Of a stretch of 64,000 bases of DNA, positions 8,498-15,792 are shown in pieces. Where the stretch lies: NCBI RefSeq assembly GCF_002162135.1, contig NZ_CP021382.1:2788001-2852000 (forward strand), in the 5' to 3' direction. The position numbers were made by a program, and so were the translations under genes. Each line of letters starts with the position of its first letter. The stretch's first letter is position 1. This DNA comes from Cellvibrio sp. PSBB006. Its GTDB lineage: Bacteria; Pseudomonadota; Gammaproteobacteria; Pseudomonadales; Cellvibrionaceae. The notes under the pieces were generated by a model that did not search any database, was not told the origin of the DNA, and saw nothing but the letters and a program-made list of their open reading frames with translations.

Positions 8498-8992
8498 TTA
8501 ATCCGAGCTGTGCTTTGAACGATCGCGCCAGCCTTGATATTTCCGATGCACACCACGCGTTAATGCCTGGGAGTAATCCTCCAGCAAATCCACACCGGTG
8601 AGTACAAACACAACAATGAGGGAGAGCTTGATAGCCGTTAGTTCATAGCCAACCGCGATACACACACCAATAGCAGCCAGCGCCCAGATGGTAGCGGCAG
8701 ACGTGACGCCGAGCACCACACCATCACGGGCTAACATAACACCTGCACCGAGAAAACCGATACCGGTAATCACCTGCCCGATAATCCGCGATGGATCAGT
8801 GGCATCTGTCTGAACCAGCGTCGCCGATGAAATAAAAATATAGGTTCCCAGGGTGATCAGGGTCGAGGTGCGAATACCCACTGGCTTGCCGCGCAGTTGC
8901 CGCTCAAGGCCGATGATAAAACCACACAACACTGCCGTACCGATAGAGTGCCATTGGAAAGGTGCAATCGAGATAATGTCAGCAATCGTCAT
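8498..8992 (-). CDS. MgtC/SapB family membrane protein
   Basis: A 164-residue protein with five hydrophobic segments and the MgtC signature GLERQLRGKPVGIRTSTLITLG followed by GIGFLGAGVML. It corresponds to the membrane N-terminal domain of MgtC proteins and lacks the C-terminal ACT-like domain of longer members. Family members are tied to Mg2+ limitation and ATP synthase regulation, but short forms are poorly studied. It lies 29 bases beyond the stop-to-start junction with ubiI and on the same strand, so it could be the tail of the ubi operon. Confidence 0.87.
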   Translation of the reverse strand: MTIADIISIAPFQWHSIGTAVLCGFIIGLERQLRGKPVGIRTSTLITLGTYIFISSATLVQTDATDPSRIIGQVITGIGFLGAGVMLARDGVVLGVTSAATIWALAAIGVCIAVGYELTAIKLSLIVVFVLTGVDLLEDYSQALTRGVHRKYQGWRDRSKHSSD

Positions 8993-9021
8993 AACGCACC
9001 CTTGCGGTTAATACCCATCAT

Positions 9022-10242
9022 TTACACCCCCATAACCTGTTTCACCAGATAATTTTTCAACAACGGTAAATCATTAAATGTTTGCAGCCCGATATTGCGC
9101 AACAGGGTAACTTCCAGCGAGCGATGGCCGAACAACCGTTTGAAACCTTCCATCGCACTCATCATGCCGAGATTTCCCGCGAGACGCTGACGCTGGTAGC
9201 GCCGCAAAATCGAATAGTCGGCCAAGGGAATATTACGCACCAGTGCGCGTTCAATCTCATTGGTTAAGGCCGCGGCATCCAACAAGCCGAGGTTTACGCC
9301 CTGCCCGGCCAGTGGATGAATATTGTGTGCGGCGTCACCCACCAGCACGATACCCGGCTGACAGTATTGCTGCGCATGACGCTGACGTAGAGGCACACAA
9401 AAACGCTCTGCACAGTGCTCAATGTTTCCCAGGCGATGTTCAAAGGCAAAACCCAGTCGCTCACAAAAGGCAGCCGCGTCCAATGCCATCAACTCTTCCG
9501 CCAAGGGCGTATCCGCTGACCAGACAATGGAGCAATGATGCGTATCACCCGCTTCCTGCAAAGGTAAAAAAGCCAGTGGGCCGGTATACATAAATCGTTG
9601 CCAGGCGGTGTGCTCATGGGATTGGCTGGTTCGGACGGTGGTCACAATTGCCTGTTGTTGATAATCCCACTCGCGCGTGCGAAACGCGGCCATTTCCCGC
9701 ACGCGAGATTGCGCACCATCGGCCGCGACCAAAAGTGGCGCTTGCAGCGTATCGCCATTACTCAAGGTAACCTGCACACCGGGCTGCATAGGCTGCGGTC
9801 CACGCAACTCGACGATGCTGACCGGCTGCATCACCTCAACCTGCGGCAACTGTGCTAATCGTTCACGCAAAGCACGCACAGCGATAGAGTTTTCGACAAT
9901 GTGACCCAGGCAATCCTGCCGCACATCCGCGCTGGAAAAATGGATCGCGGCCGTGCCTTCGCCGTCCCACACATGCATATCGCGATAGGTGCAAGCACGC
10001 GCTTGCCGGATCGCTTCCCACACCTGCAACCGCTCAAGCCAATGCCGGGATGCCGGTGTGAGCGCGACCACGCGCGGATCAAATTGCCCACCGCTGTAGC
10101 GCGGCATATCGCCGCCAGCTTCAATCATGGCGATGCGCAATTGCCTTCCTGTCTCCAGCATCGCCAGCGCACAGGCCAGGCTGGCACCGACCAGGCCGGA
10201 ACCCACCAGGATCAGATCATAGTCGTGCGGAGAATGGTTCAT
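9022..10242 (-). CDS. ubiI: UbiI-like FAD-dependent ubiquinone hydroxylase (VisC)
   Basis: A 406-residue flavoprotein monooxygenase of the UbiH/UbiF/VisC family, which hydroxylates the ring of ubiquinone precursors. Visible motifs are the FAD dinucleotide-binding GSGLVGASLACAL, the DG motif LVAADGAQSRVREMA, and GDAAHNIHPLAGQGVNLGLLD. Its ATG overlaps the stop of ubiH by 4 bases (ATGA), showing translational coupling. The position after ubiH matches E. coli visC/ubiI (C5 hydroxylation). Assignment among UbiI, UbiF and UbiM cannot be proven by eye, but synteny supports UbiI. Confidence 0.87.
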   Translation of the reverse strand: MNHSPHDYDLILVGSGLVGASLACALAMLETGRQLRIAMIEAGGDMPRYSGGQFDPRVVALTPASRHWLERLQVWEAIRQARACTYRDMHVWDGEGTAAIHFSSADVRQDCLGHIVENSIAVRALRERLAQLPQVEVMQPVSIVELRGPQPMQPGVQVTLSNGDTLQAPLLVAADGAQSRVREMAAFRTREWDYQQQAIVTTVRTSQSHEHTAWQRFMYTGPLAFLPLQEAGDTHHCSIVWSADTPLAEELMALDAAAFCERLGFAFEHRLGNIEHCAERFCVPLRQRHAQQYCQPGIVLVGDAAHNIHPLAGQGVNLGLLDAAALTNEIERALVRNIPLADYSILRRYQRQRLAGNLGMMSAMEGFKRLFGHRSLEVTLLRNIGLQTFNDLPLLKNYLVKQVMGV

Positions 10243-11510
10243 GAGGATTCCGTTTCAAAACCGGAGGCGCGCCAGCGCGGACTGCGTCCGGCGGTTCCCA
10301 TGGTGTGTTCAGCAAAATAATGTTTGGCAATCGGCAGCGCCGCCAGGCTGATAAATCCCAAGTGGCGCAAAGCAATTAAAGGTAAATGGTCCGATGAAAA
10401 TAAACGTACCAGGCGATCACTGAACGTGATCGTGAGCGCCTGGTCGCGCTGCTGCCGTTCAATATAAGTTTGTAAACCCGCAAGTTCACCCGGCGCTTTT
10501 TGCAGTCGGTGCACTTCCGTCAACATCTCGGTTAATACCACACCATCGCGCAATGCAAGATTAAAACCCTGCCCCGCCACTGGATGCAAAAAGTGCGCGG
10601 CATTACCCACCAACACGACACCGGAACGAATTTGTTCACACGCCGTAATCAGTTGTAACGGAAACGCCTGGCGCTGGCTCAGGCGTACAAAGCGTCCCAG
10701 ACGATGTCCGAAGACTTGTTGCAGTTGCGCGAGAAACGCTGCGTCATCCAGGCTCATGTGGTGCTGTGCTTTTGCCGGTGGAAGTGTCCACACCAGTGCT
10801 GCCCGTTGCCCCTGCTCCGTTTCACCCAAAGGTAAAAGCGCCAGCGGCCCCTGATCGGTAAAACGCTCGTAAGCCACACCTCGATGGGATTCGGAAAACT
10901 CAACATTGGCAATCAATGCCGTCTGCCGATAGTCCTTTATGTCAGTTTCGATACCCAGGGCGCGTCGCAAGGGCGAGTCGCCACCGTCGGCAATGATCGC
11001 CAACCGGCATTGCAGCTCGACGGTTATGCCCTGGTAATCCAGTCGCAGGCGCGCCCCCTGTTGCTGCGGGATCAACTGCTGTACGCGCGCCGGCGAATAG
11101 CAATGAATGTCGGTTTGTTGCTGCACATGATTCGCCAGCACCTGACCCAGCCAGGTGTTTTCCAGCACATGGCCAACCGCATCAATACCCTGTTCGCGAG
11201 CGTCAATAACGCTGCCAGCAAAATGGCCGCGATCCGACACATGTACCTGGCGAATCGGCGTTGCATGTTGTTGCAGCTGATTCCAGATTCCAAGCTCACG
11301 GAAGATCTCGACGCTGCCGTGAGACAAGGCTGTAGAGCGCGCATCAAAATGGGAGGTGTAGTTCGAGGTGGTATCGGTAGCTAAAAACGGGTTGGCTTCG
11401 ATCAAGGCAATCCGCCAGCCGCAGCCACTGGCCGACAGCAAACTGGCGAGACTGGTACCCACCATGCCGCCGCCAATAATGGCGATATCAAATTGCTCGT
11501 TTGAGGTCAT
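10239..11510 (-). CDS. ubiH: 2-octaprenyl-6-methoxyphenol hydroxylase UbiH
   Basis: A 423-residue FAD monooxygenase of ubiquinone synthesis. The motifs IIGGGMVGTSLASLL, VHVSDRGHFAGS, IIADGGDSPLRRALG and GNAAHFLHPVAGQGFNLALRD are those of UbiH; the VHVSDRGH segment is shared specifically with E. coli UbiH rather than UbiI. It is third in the leftward ygfB-pepP-ubiH-ubiI order and overlaps ubiI by 4 bases. The gap after pepP is 45 bases. Confidence 0.92.
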   Translation of the reverse strand: MTSNEQFDIAIIGGGMVGTSLASLLSASGCGWRIALIEANPFLATDTTSNYTSHFDARSTALSHGSVEIFRELGIWNQLQQHATPIRQVHVSDRGHFAGSVIDAREQGIDAVGHVLENTWLGQVLANHVQQQTDIHCYSPARVQQLIPQQQGARLRLDYQGITVELQCRLAIIADGGDSPLRRALGIETDIKDYRQTALIANVEFSESHRGVAYERFTDQGPLALLPLGETEQGQRAALVWTLPPAKAQHHMSLDDAAFLAQLQQVFGHRLGRFVRLSQRQAFPLQLITACEQIRSGVVLVGNAAHFLHPVAGQGFNLALRDGVVLTEMLTEVHRLQKAPGELAGLQTYIERQQRDQALTITFSDRLVRLFSSDHLPLIALRHLGFISLAALPIAKHYFAEHTMGTAGRSPRWRASGFETESS

Positions 11511-11555
11511 GCGTAACGGCTGGTGTTATTAATCGGAGCGGAGCGAGCGGCGGGG

Positions 11556-12869
11556 TTAACCCGCCATCAGCGCTTCAATTTCATCGACACGTTTTGGCAC
11601 ATCTTTGGTGAGAATCTCATACCCGTCTTTGGTGATGGCCACGTCATCTTCAATGCGAATGCCAATACCGCGCCACTTTTTGGCGACGCGTTCGTTATCC
11701 GGCGCGACATAAATGCCCGGCTCAACGGTCAGAACCATGCCTGGCTCCAGCACACGCCATTCACCACCGACCTTGTAATCGCCCACGTCATGCACATCCA
11801 TACCCAGCCAGTGGCCGGCGCGGTGCATGTAGAATTCTTTGTAAGCCTCGGCAGCGATCAGCTCCTCCACCTTGCCTTCCAGTAGCCCCAGCTCCACCAG
11901 CCCCTCGGTAATCACCTGCACAGTAGCATTGTGCGGATCATTCCAATGGTTGCCCGGTTTTACCGTGGCAATGGCGGCTTCCTGGGCGCGCAACACAATC
12001 TCGTATAACGCCTTTTGTTCCGGGGTGAATTTGCCGTTAACGGGAAAGGTCCGGGTGATGTCGGCTGCGTAACTTTCCAACTCGCACCCTGCGTCAATCA
12101 GCACCAGGTCGCCGCCTTTTAACGACGCGCTGTTTTCAATGTAATGCAGGATGCAGCCATTTTTACCACCACCCACGATGCTGTTATATGCCGGGGCGCG
12201 GGCGCCGTTCATGCCGAATTCGTGCAGGATTTCGGCCTCAAGCTGATACTCCATCAGGCCCGGCTTGCACAGTTTCATTGCGCGGACATGGGCACGGGCA
12301 GAAATTTCACCGGCTTCGCGCATCACACGTAATTCTGCTGCGCTTTTGAATAAACGCATGTCGTGGAGAAAATGACTCAGGTCGAGAAACTCACCCGGCG
12401 GCGTCGCGCCGGAGCGCACCTTGGCGCGGATGGTGTTGACCCAATCCATCACCTGTTTATCAAATTCGCTGTCCTTGCCCATAGCGTAATAGACACGCTC
12501 ACGGCCTTCGATCAAGCCGGGCAGAATGTCATCTATGTCGTCGATAGGAAATGCATCATCGGCTTCGTATTCGCTGCACGCCCCTTCCGGACCCGCGCGA
12601 TACCCGTCCCAGATTTCCCGTTCGCGATCGCGCTCACGCACAAACAATACATATTCCCCGTGGGGGCGACCCGGAATCAAAACCAGAACCGTTTGCGGCT
12701 CGGAAAACCCGGACAGGTAAAACAGATCACTGTCCTGCCGGTAAGGATAATCCGTGTCACGGCTGCGCGGTTTTTCCGGTGCGGCAGCCACAATGGCGAT
12801 ACTGTTGGGTTCCATTAGCCCCATCAGGGTTTTGCGACGGCGAGCGAACTCCTGCTTGGTAATTCTCAT
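11556..12869 (-). CDS. pepP: Xaa-Pro aminopeptidase PepP
   Basis: Aminopeptidase P removes an N-terminal residue that precedes proline, using two Mn ions. The 437-residue product shows the pita-bread metal ligands in order: LIDAGCELESYAADITRTF (two Asp), HRAGHWLGMDVHD (His), TVEPGIYV (Glu) and RIEDDVA (Glu). The start at 12869 (MRITKQEFARRR) matches the family; a longer reading to 12944 overlaps ygfB and is unlikely. It lies 22 bases after ygfB. Confidence 0.94.
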   Translation of the reverse strand: MRITKQEFARRRKTLMGLMEPNSIAIVAAAPEKPRSRDTDYPYRQDSDLFYLSGFSEPQTVLVLIPGRPHGEYVLFVRERDREREIWDGYRAGPEGACSEYEADDAFPIDDIDDILPGLIEGRERVYYAMGKDSEFDKQVMDWVNTIRAKVRSGATPPGEFLDLSHFLHDMRLFKSAAELRVMREAGEISARAHVRAMKLCKPGLMEYQLEAEILHEFGMNGARAPAYNSIVGGGKNGCILHYIENSASLKGGDLVLIDAGCELESYAADITRTFPVNGKFTPEQKALYEIVLRAQEAAIATVKPGNHWNDPHNATVQVITEGLVELGLLEGKVEELIAAEAYKEFYMHRAGHWLGMDVHDVGDYKVGGEWRVLEPGMVLTVEPGIYVAPDNERVAKKWRGIGIRIEDDVAITKDGYEILTKDVPKRVDEIEALMAG

Positions 12870-12891
12870 AGCGACGACGGTCTCACGCGAT

Positions 12892-13470
12892 TCAATGAAG
12901 GGTAGGCGGTTGTTGTTCGGCAGCCGCGGGGGCTGCCGTAGCAAATTCCAGATACAGCGACGTGGCGGCCATACGAATATATTCAGTCAACTCTGTGTAA
13001 TCTGCCTCGCTCTCTTCGTCTTCTTCCACATCGACATCAATCTGCGCGATGGATGCCAGATCGCGCAAGATTTCTTCGGATTCTTCGGATATTTCTTGCT
13101 GCCCCACAGCAGCGACACTGCCAAAGCCGGATAAAAAGCCATAACACCACTGCCCCACCCCTGTCAGGCGCTGCTCGATATCGCTCTCATCGTCGGGCAG
13201 GATCAACACCAGCTCAAACGCTTCGCCACGCAATTGCGCCGAGGCTTCCTGATACAGTTTGCTGAGTGCTGCCCGGACCGATTCATCCGGCGCCTGGGTA
13301 AAATCAAGAAATTCCACGGCATCCAGTAACCAGCGGGTTTCACTCAAGGCTTCACCGCCGCATAACTTGCCGCACAACAAACCGTGTAACTCAGCAGGGC
13401 TGTTAAGCGCACCTAGCGGCAGTAACAGGTTGCATAAATCGTCAAAATGCGAAGGGGATAAATCAGTCAT
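12892..13470 (-). CDS. ygfB: YgfB (UPF0149) family protein
   Basis: A 192-residue acidic protein of the UPF0149/YgfB family. Typical segments are SPAELHGLLCGKLCGG, GVGQWCYGFLSGFG and SEESEEILRDL. In Pseudomonas, YgfB influences beta-lactamase expression, but a general role is not established. The ATG at 13470 has AGAGAG upstream and gives the usual family start; the reading to 13506 is too long. It is first in the leftward ygfB-pepP-ubiH-ubiI operon and diverges from the zapB-like gene. Confidence 0.9.
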   Translation of the reverse strand: MTDLSPSHFDDLCNLLLPLGALNSPAELHGLLCGKLCGGEALSETRWLLDAVEFLDFTQAPDESVRAALSKLYQEASAQLRGEAFELVLILPDDESDIEQRLTGVGQWCYGFLSGFGSVAAVGQQEISEESEEILRDLASIAQIDVDVEEDEESEADYTELTEYIRMAATSLYLEFATAAPAAAEQQPPTLH

Positions 13471-13708
13471 AACACGCTCTCTTGGACAATCGCCAAATGC
13501 TATCACGATTCACCGGAGGACCGGGTGAGACATTCTTGTGTGCGCCCATCAACAGACACACAATGAAATGAAAAACTATCTTGTTATTCATGTGTTAACG
13601 CGGTTTCCTCGAAACTACTTGAATAATTGTGAATAACCGGGCCGCAATCATTGACCACCTGCGGAGGGCGCAATATAGTAGCCGCTGCATCATTATTGGC
13701 CACTTATC

Positions 13709-13915
13709 ATGTCTGACGACCTTCTACTCTCATTGGAAACCAAGCTGGATCGCTTGATTCTGCTGTGCAACCGCCTGCAACAGGAAAATGCACAGCTGAA
13801 AGCGCGCGAAGGTGAATGGCAGCGTGAGCGCGAACGACTGATCGAGAAGAATGAACTGGCCCGCAGCCGGGTGGAAGCCATGATCGCCCACCTGAAAAGT
13901 CTGGATGCGGAATAA
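13709..13915 (+). CDS. ZapB-like coiled-coil protein (TIGR02449 type)
   Basis: A 68-residue protein that is almost entirely coiled coil (LETKLDRLILLCNRLQQEN, then QRERERLIEKNELARSRVEAM). Small proteins of this type precede zapA in pseudomonads and relatives and are annotated as ZapB-like cell division proteins. It is 29 bases upstream of zapA on the same strand, so both are likely co-transcribed. Whether it truly works as ZapB at the division ring is inferred from context. Confidence 0.85.
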   Translation: MSDDLLLSLETKLDRLILLCNRLQQENAQLKAREGEWQRERERLIEKNELARSRVEAMIAHLKSLDAE

Positions 13916-13944
13916 GCGGTACGTCATAAGCGGAGATTTACCCA

Positions 13945-14241
13945 GTGAGCAACGAAACCGTTTTTGTGAAGATCCTCGACAAGGAATACCAGGTCGCCTG
14001 CCCGCGCGAAGAGCGTCAGGCTTTGCAACAGTCCGCGCAGATGCTGGATGAGCGCATGAAAGCCATCAAAAATACCGGCGCCGTTATCGGTCTGGAGCGT
14101 ATCGCAGTGATGGCTGCGCTCAACCTGAGCCACGAACTCCTGCAAGCACGCACGACAAGCGGCTCATCGTCAACCACCGATAAGACCGACCTGCAACGCC
14201 TTAGCGAAAAAGTCGAACGCGCGCTCAATAATCTCAGTTGA
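13945..14241 (+). CDS. zapA: Cell division protein ZapA
   Basis: ZapA binds and bundles FtsZ at the division ring. The 98-residue product begins VFVKILDKEYQVACP, has the DERMKAIK and ERIAVMAALNLSHELL segments of the globular domain, and ends in a helical coiled coil (LQRLSEKVERALNNL). It is full length and lies directly upstream of 6S RNA and the 5-formyl-THF cyclo-ligase gene, the order conserved across gammaproteobacteria. Confidence 0.93.
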   Translation: MSNETVFVKILDKEYQVACPREERQALQQSAQMLDERMKAIKNTGAVIGLERIAVMAALNLSHELLQARTTSGSSSTTDKTDLQRLSEKVERALNNLS

Positions 14242-14344
14242 TGGATTGTGTTTGCCGGCGCGATGAATGCGCGCTCCTGTTGCCCTTCGAAAAGTTCCAT
14301 TGCATTTACTTACCGAAACTCATCACTCTCATTCATAAATGTAT

Positions 14345-14375
14345 TTGCGGTAGCCCGGTGGTGCCGGGTTATAAT
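14345..14375 (+). promoter_or_regulatory. Promoter of 6S RNA
   Basis: A perfect TATAAT -10 box lies at 14370-14375, about 7 bases before the proposed 5' end of 6S RNA. A TTGCGG at 14345-14350 is the best -35 candidate, with a 19-base spacer that is slightly long. Confidence 0.6.
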
Positions 14376-14379
14376 TGCC

Positions 14380-14561
14380 TCTGCCCTGGGATGTTTGCCA
14401 ACCGACAAAGTCCTTGAGCCGATAAATGTGTAACCGGCAGTACCTCGTTGTGTTCGGTGTGCATGTCCGCCTGACGGAAAGCCTAAAGAACCACAGGTAT
14501 CGCCACCTTGAGCCGTTGGGTTCAAGGCCCGCTTGGTAGCGGCATTTCCGGGGCATCTCTT
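14380..14561 (+). ncRNA. ssrS: 6S RNA (ssrS)
   Basis: 6S RNA binds the sigma-70 holoenzyme and mimics an open promoter in stationary phase. Position between zapA and the 5-formyl-THF cyclo-ligase gene is the classical locus. The sequence keeps conserved stretches of the E. coli RNA: TTGAGCCGATA, GTGTGCATGTCCG, GGAAAGCCT and CCTTGAGCCGTTGGGTTCAAGG. The two ends (CTGCCCTGGGATG and CATTTCCGGGGCATCT) can close the terminal stem with some G-U pairs. Length about 182 nt; ends are estimated to within about 5 bases. Confidence 0.92.
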
Positions 14562-14598
14562 CCAGCATCTGCGTTACATCTGTTTGACAAGGCCGCCG

Positions 14599-15204
14599 AT
14601 GACCCACTCTGCTCCGTCCCGCTCCGAATTACGCCAACAACTTCGCGCACGTCGCCAGGCGTTGTCGCCAACGCAACAGCACCAGGCTTCGCTTGGGTTG
14701 CTTCGCCAACTGATGAAACAGCCATTATTTATGCGTAGCTATCATGTTGCGCTGTATATCGCAGCAGACGGCGAGATCGATCCGGCACCGGTTGCGCAAC
14801 AACTATGGAAGATGAACAAGACCTGTTATTTACCGGTGCTGCGCCCGGACAAAGCCAAACAGATGTGGTTTGTGCGTTACGACCCAAGCACGCCCCTCAA
14901 TCCAAACCGTTACGGTATTGCAGAGCCCGACCCCTTTCATAACCACCGTCTGCCAGCCAATTTACTGGATATGGTCTTATTGCCTCTGGTAGGTTTTGAT
15001 CGCAGCGGTGCGCGGCTGGGGATGGGAGCGGGGTTTTATGACTATACCTTTGCCTTCAAGCAGCAAAAAAGCAAAGGTAAACCCTATCTGATCGGCTTGG
15101 CGCATGCCTGCCAGGAAGTGGATCAACTGGAAACCGCGAGTTGGGATGTACCGCTCCACGGCATCGCCACCGATCGTGAGCTAATCCTCTGCGGCAATGC
15201 GTGA
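14599..15204 (+). CDS. ygfA: 5-formyltetrahydrofolate cyclo-ligase
   Basis: This enzyme converts 5-formyl-THF to 5,10-methenyl-THF with ATP. The 201-residue product has the early basic motif RSELRQQLRARRQALS, the central LLPLVGFDRSGARLGMGAGFYD (the substrate/ATP-binding G-x-G-x-G-[FY]-Y-D motif, here GMGAGFYDY), and LIGLAHACQEV. The ATG at 14599 is preferred because it lies just past the 6S RNA end and gives the family start; the longer reading from 14533 overlaps the RNA. Processing from a common 6S transcript, as in E. coli, is plausible. Confidence 0.92.
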   Translation: MTHSAPSRSELRQQLRARRQALSPTQQHQASLGLLRQLMKQPLFMRSYHVALYIAADGEIDPAPVAQQLWKMNKTCYLPVLRPDKAKQMWFVRYDPSTPLNPNRYGIAEPDPFHNHRLPANLLDMVLLPLVGFDRSGARLGMGAGFYDYTFAFKQQKSKGKPYLIGLAHACQEVDQLETASWDVPLHGIATDRELILCGNA

Positions 15205-15268
15205 GCAATAAGAAGGCTACCGGCTTTATCAGCTGGCTTTGCTGGGTGGGGATGTGTTAACTGGCAAC

Positions 15269-15400
15269 TTATTCTTCGAGTTGCGCCGTAATCGCGGCAG
15301 GCGCATCAGAACCCTTAAACAGATCGGACGATGCCAAGGCACTCGCAAATACACCTACACAAAAGATAAGAACCACACCACTAACAATATCGATTTTCAT
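15269..15400 (-). CDS. Possible small membrane peptide, 43 residues
   Basis: A short reading frame encodes one hydrophobic segment (IVSGVVLIFCVGVFASALA) and a polar tail ending AAITAQLEE. The shape is that of a small single-pass membrane or exported peptide. No clear ribosome site precedes the ATG at 15400 and no family is recognised. It is offered because it is the only plausible gene in the 588-base interval between the folate gene and the GH20 gene. Confidence 0.35.
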   Translation of the reverse strand: MKIDIVSGVVLIFCVGVFASALASSDLFKGSDAPAAITAQLEE

Positions 15401-15742
15401 AGTTTGAGTTATCAATAAAAAAGTTTTCTTTTCACTGCAAGACTTATACCCGACCGTCAATCGGCAAATCCCGCGAGACAGGTTTTACAGCGGACTTAGA
15501 TCAGCTCCATGCTGTGTATCCATACTCACGCAAAAAAATGGCTTTTTTGTTGCGTCCTCGTACCAAGCTCCTCGTCTTATAGCGTGTGTCCTTATCGCTC
15601 GCATCGTCACAATTAATAAAAATTGTGCGTGGATATGAAGCATAGACACAGGGTTAGCTTAACAACAGTTTTTAGTCAAAAAAATTCCAACTATTTTTTA
15701 ATTTGTGCAGCATTCCACAGATGAAAACCCTCCGAAAACAAA
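15401..15742. other. Gene-free AT-rich interval
   Basis: No coding frame is convincing here. The stretch holds a hairpin with ACGCAA and TTGCGT ends around A and T runs (about 15528-15554) and a small CACAATT/AATTGTG inverted repeat near 15609-15628. Either could be regulatory or terminator-like, but nothing specific can be assigned. Confidence 0.4.
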
Positions 15743-15768
15743 AAAGCCAGACATTTCTGTCTGGCTTT
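15743..15768 (-). terminator. Rho-independent terminator of the GH20 gene
   Basis: Perfect 11-base arms AAAGCCAGACA (15743-15753) and TGTCTGGCTTT (15758-15768) close a TTTC loop. On the minus strand the hairpin is followed by a run of T residues. It begins 25 bases beyond the stop codon of the hexosaminidase gene. Confidence 0.88.
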
Positions 15769-15792
15769 CGCAACATTGATGCCTAATGGTTA

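Noticed and set aside
14310..14525. Short frames across the zapA-ygfA gap
   Set aside because: The sequence is explained by 6S RNA, whose conserved segments are visible.
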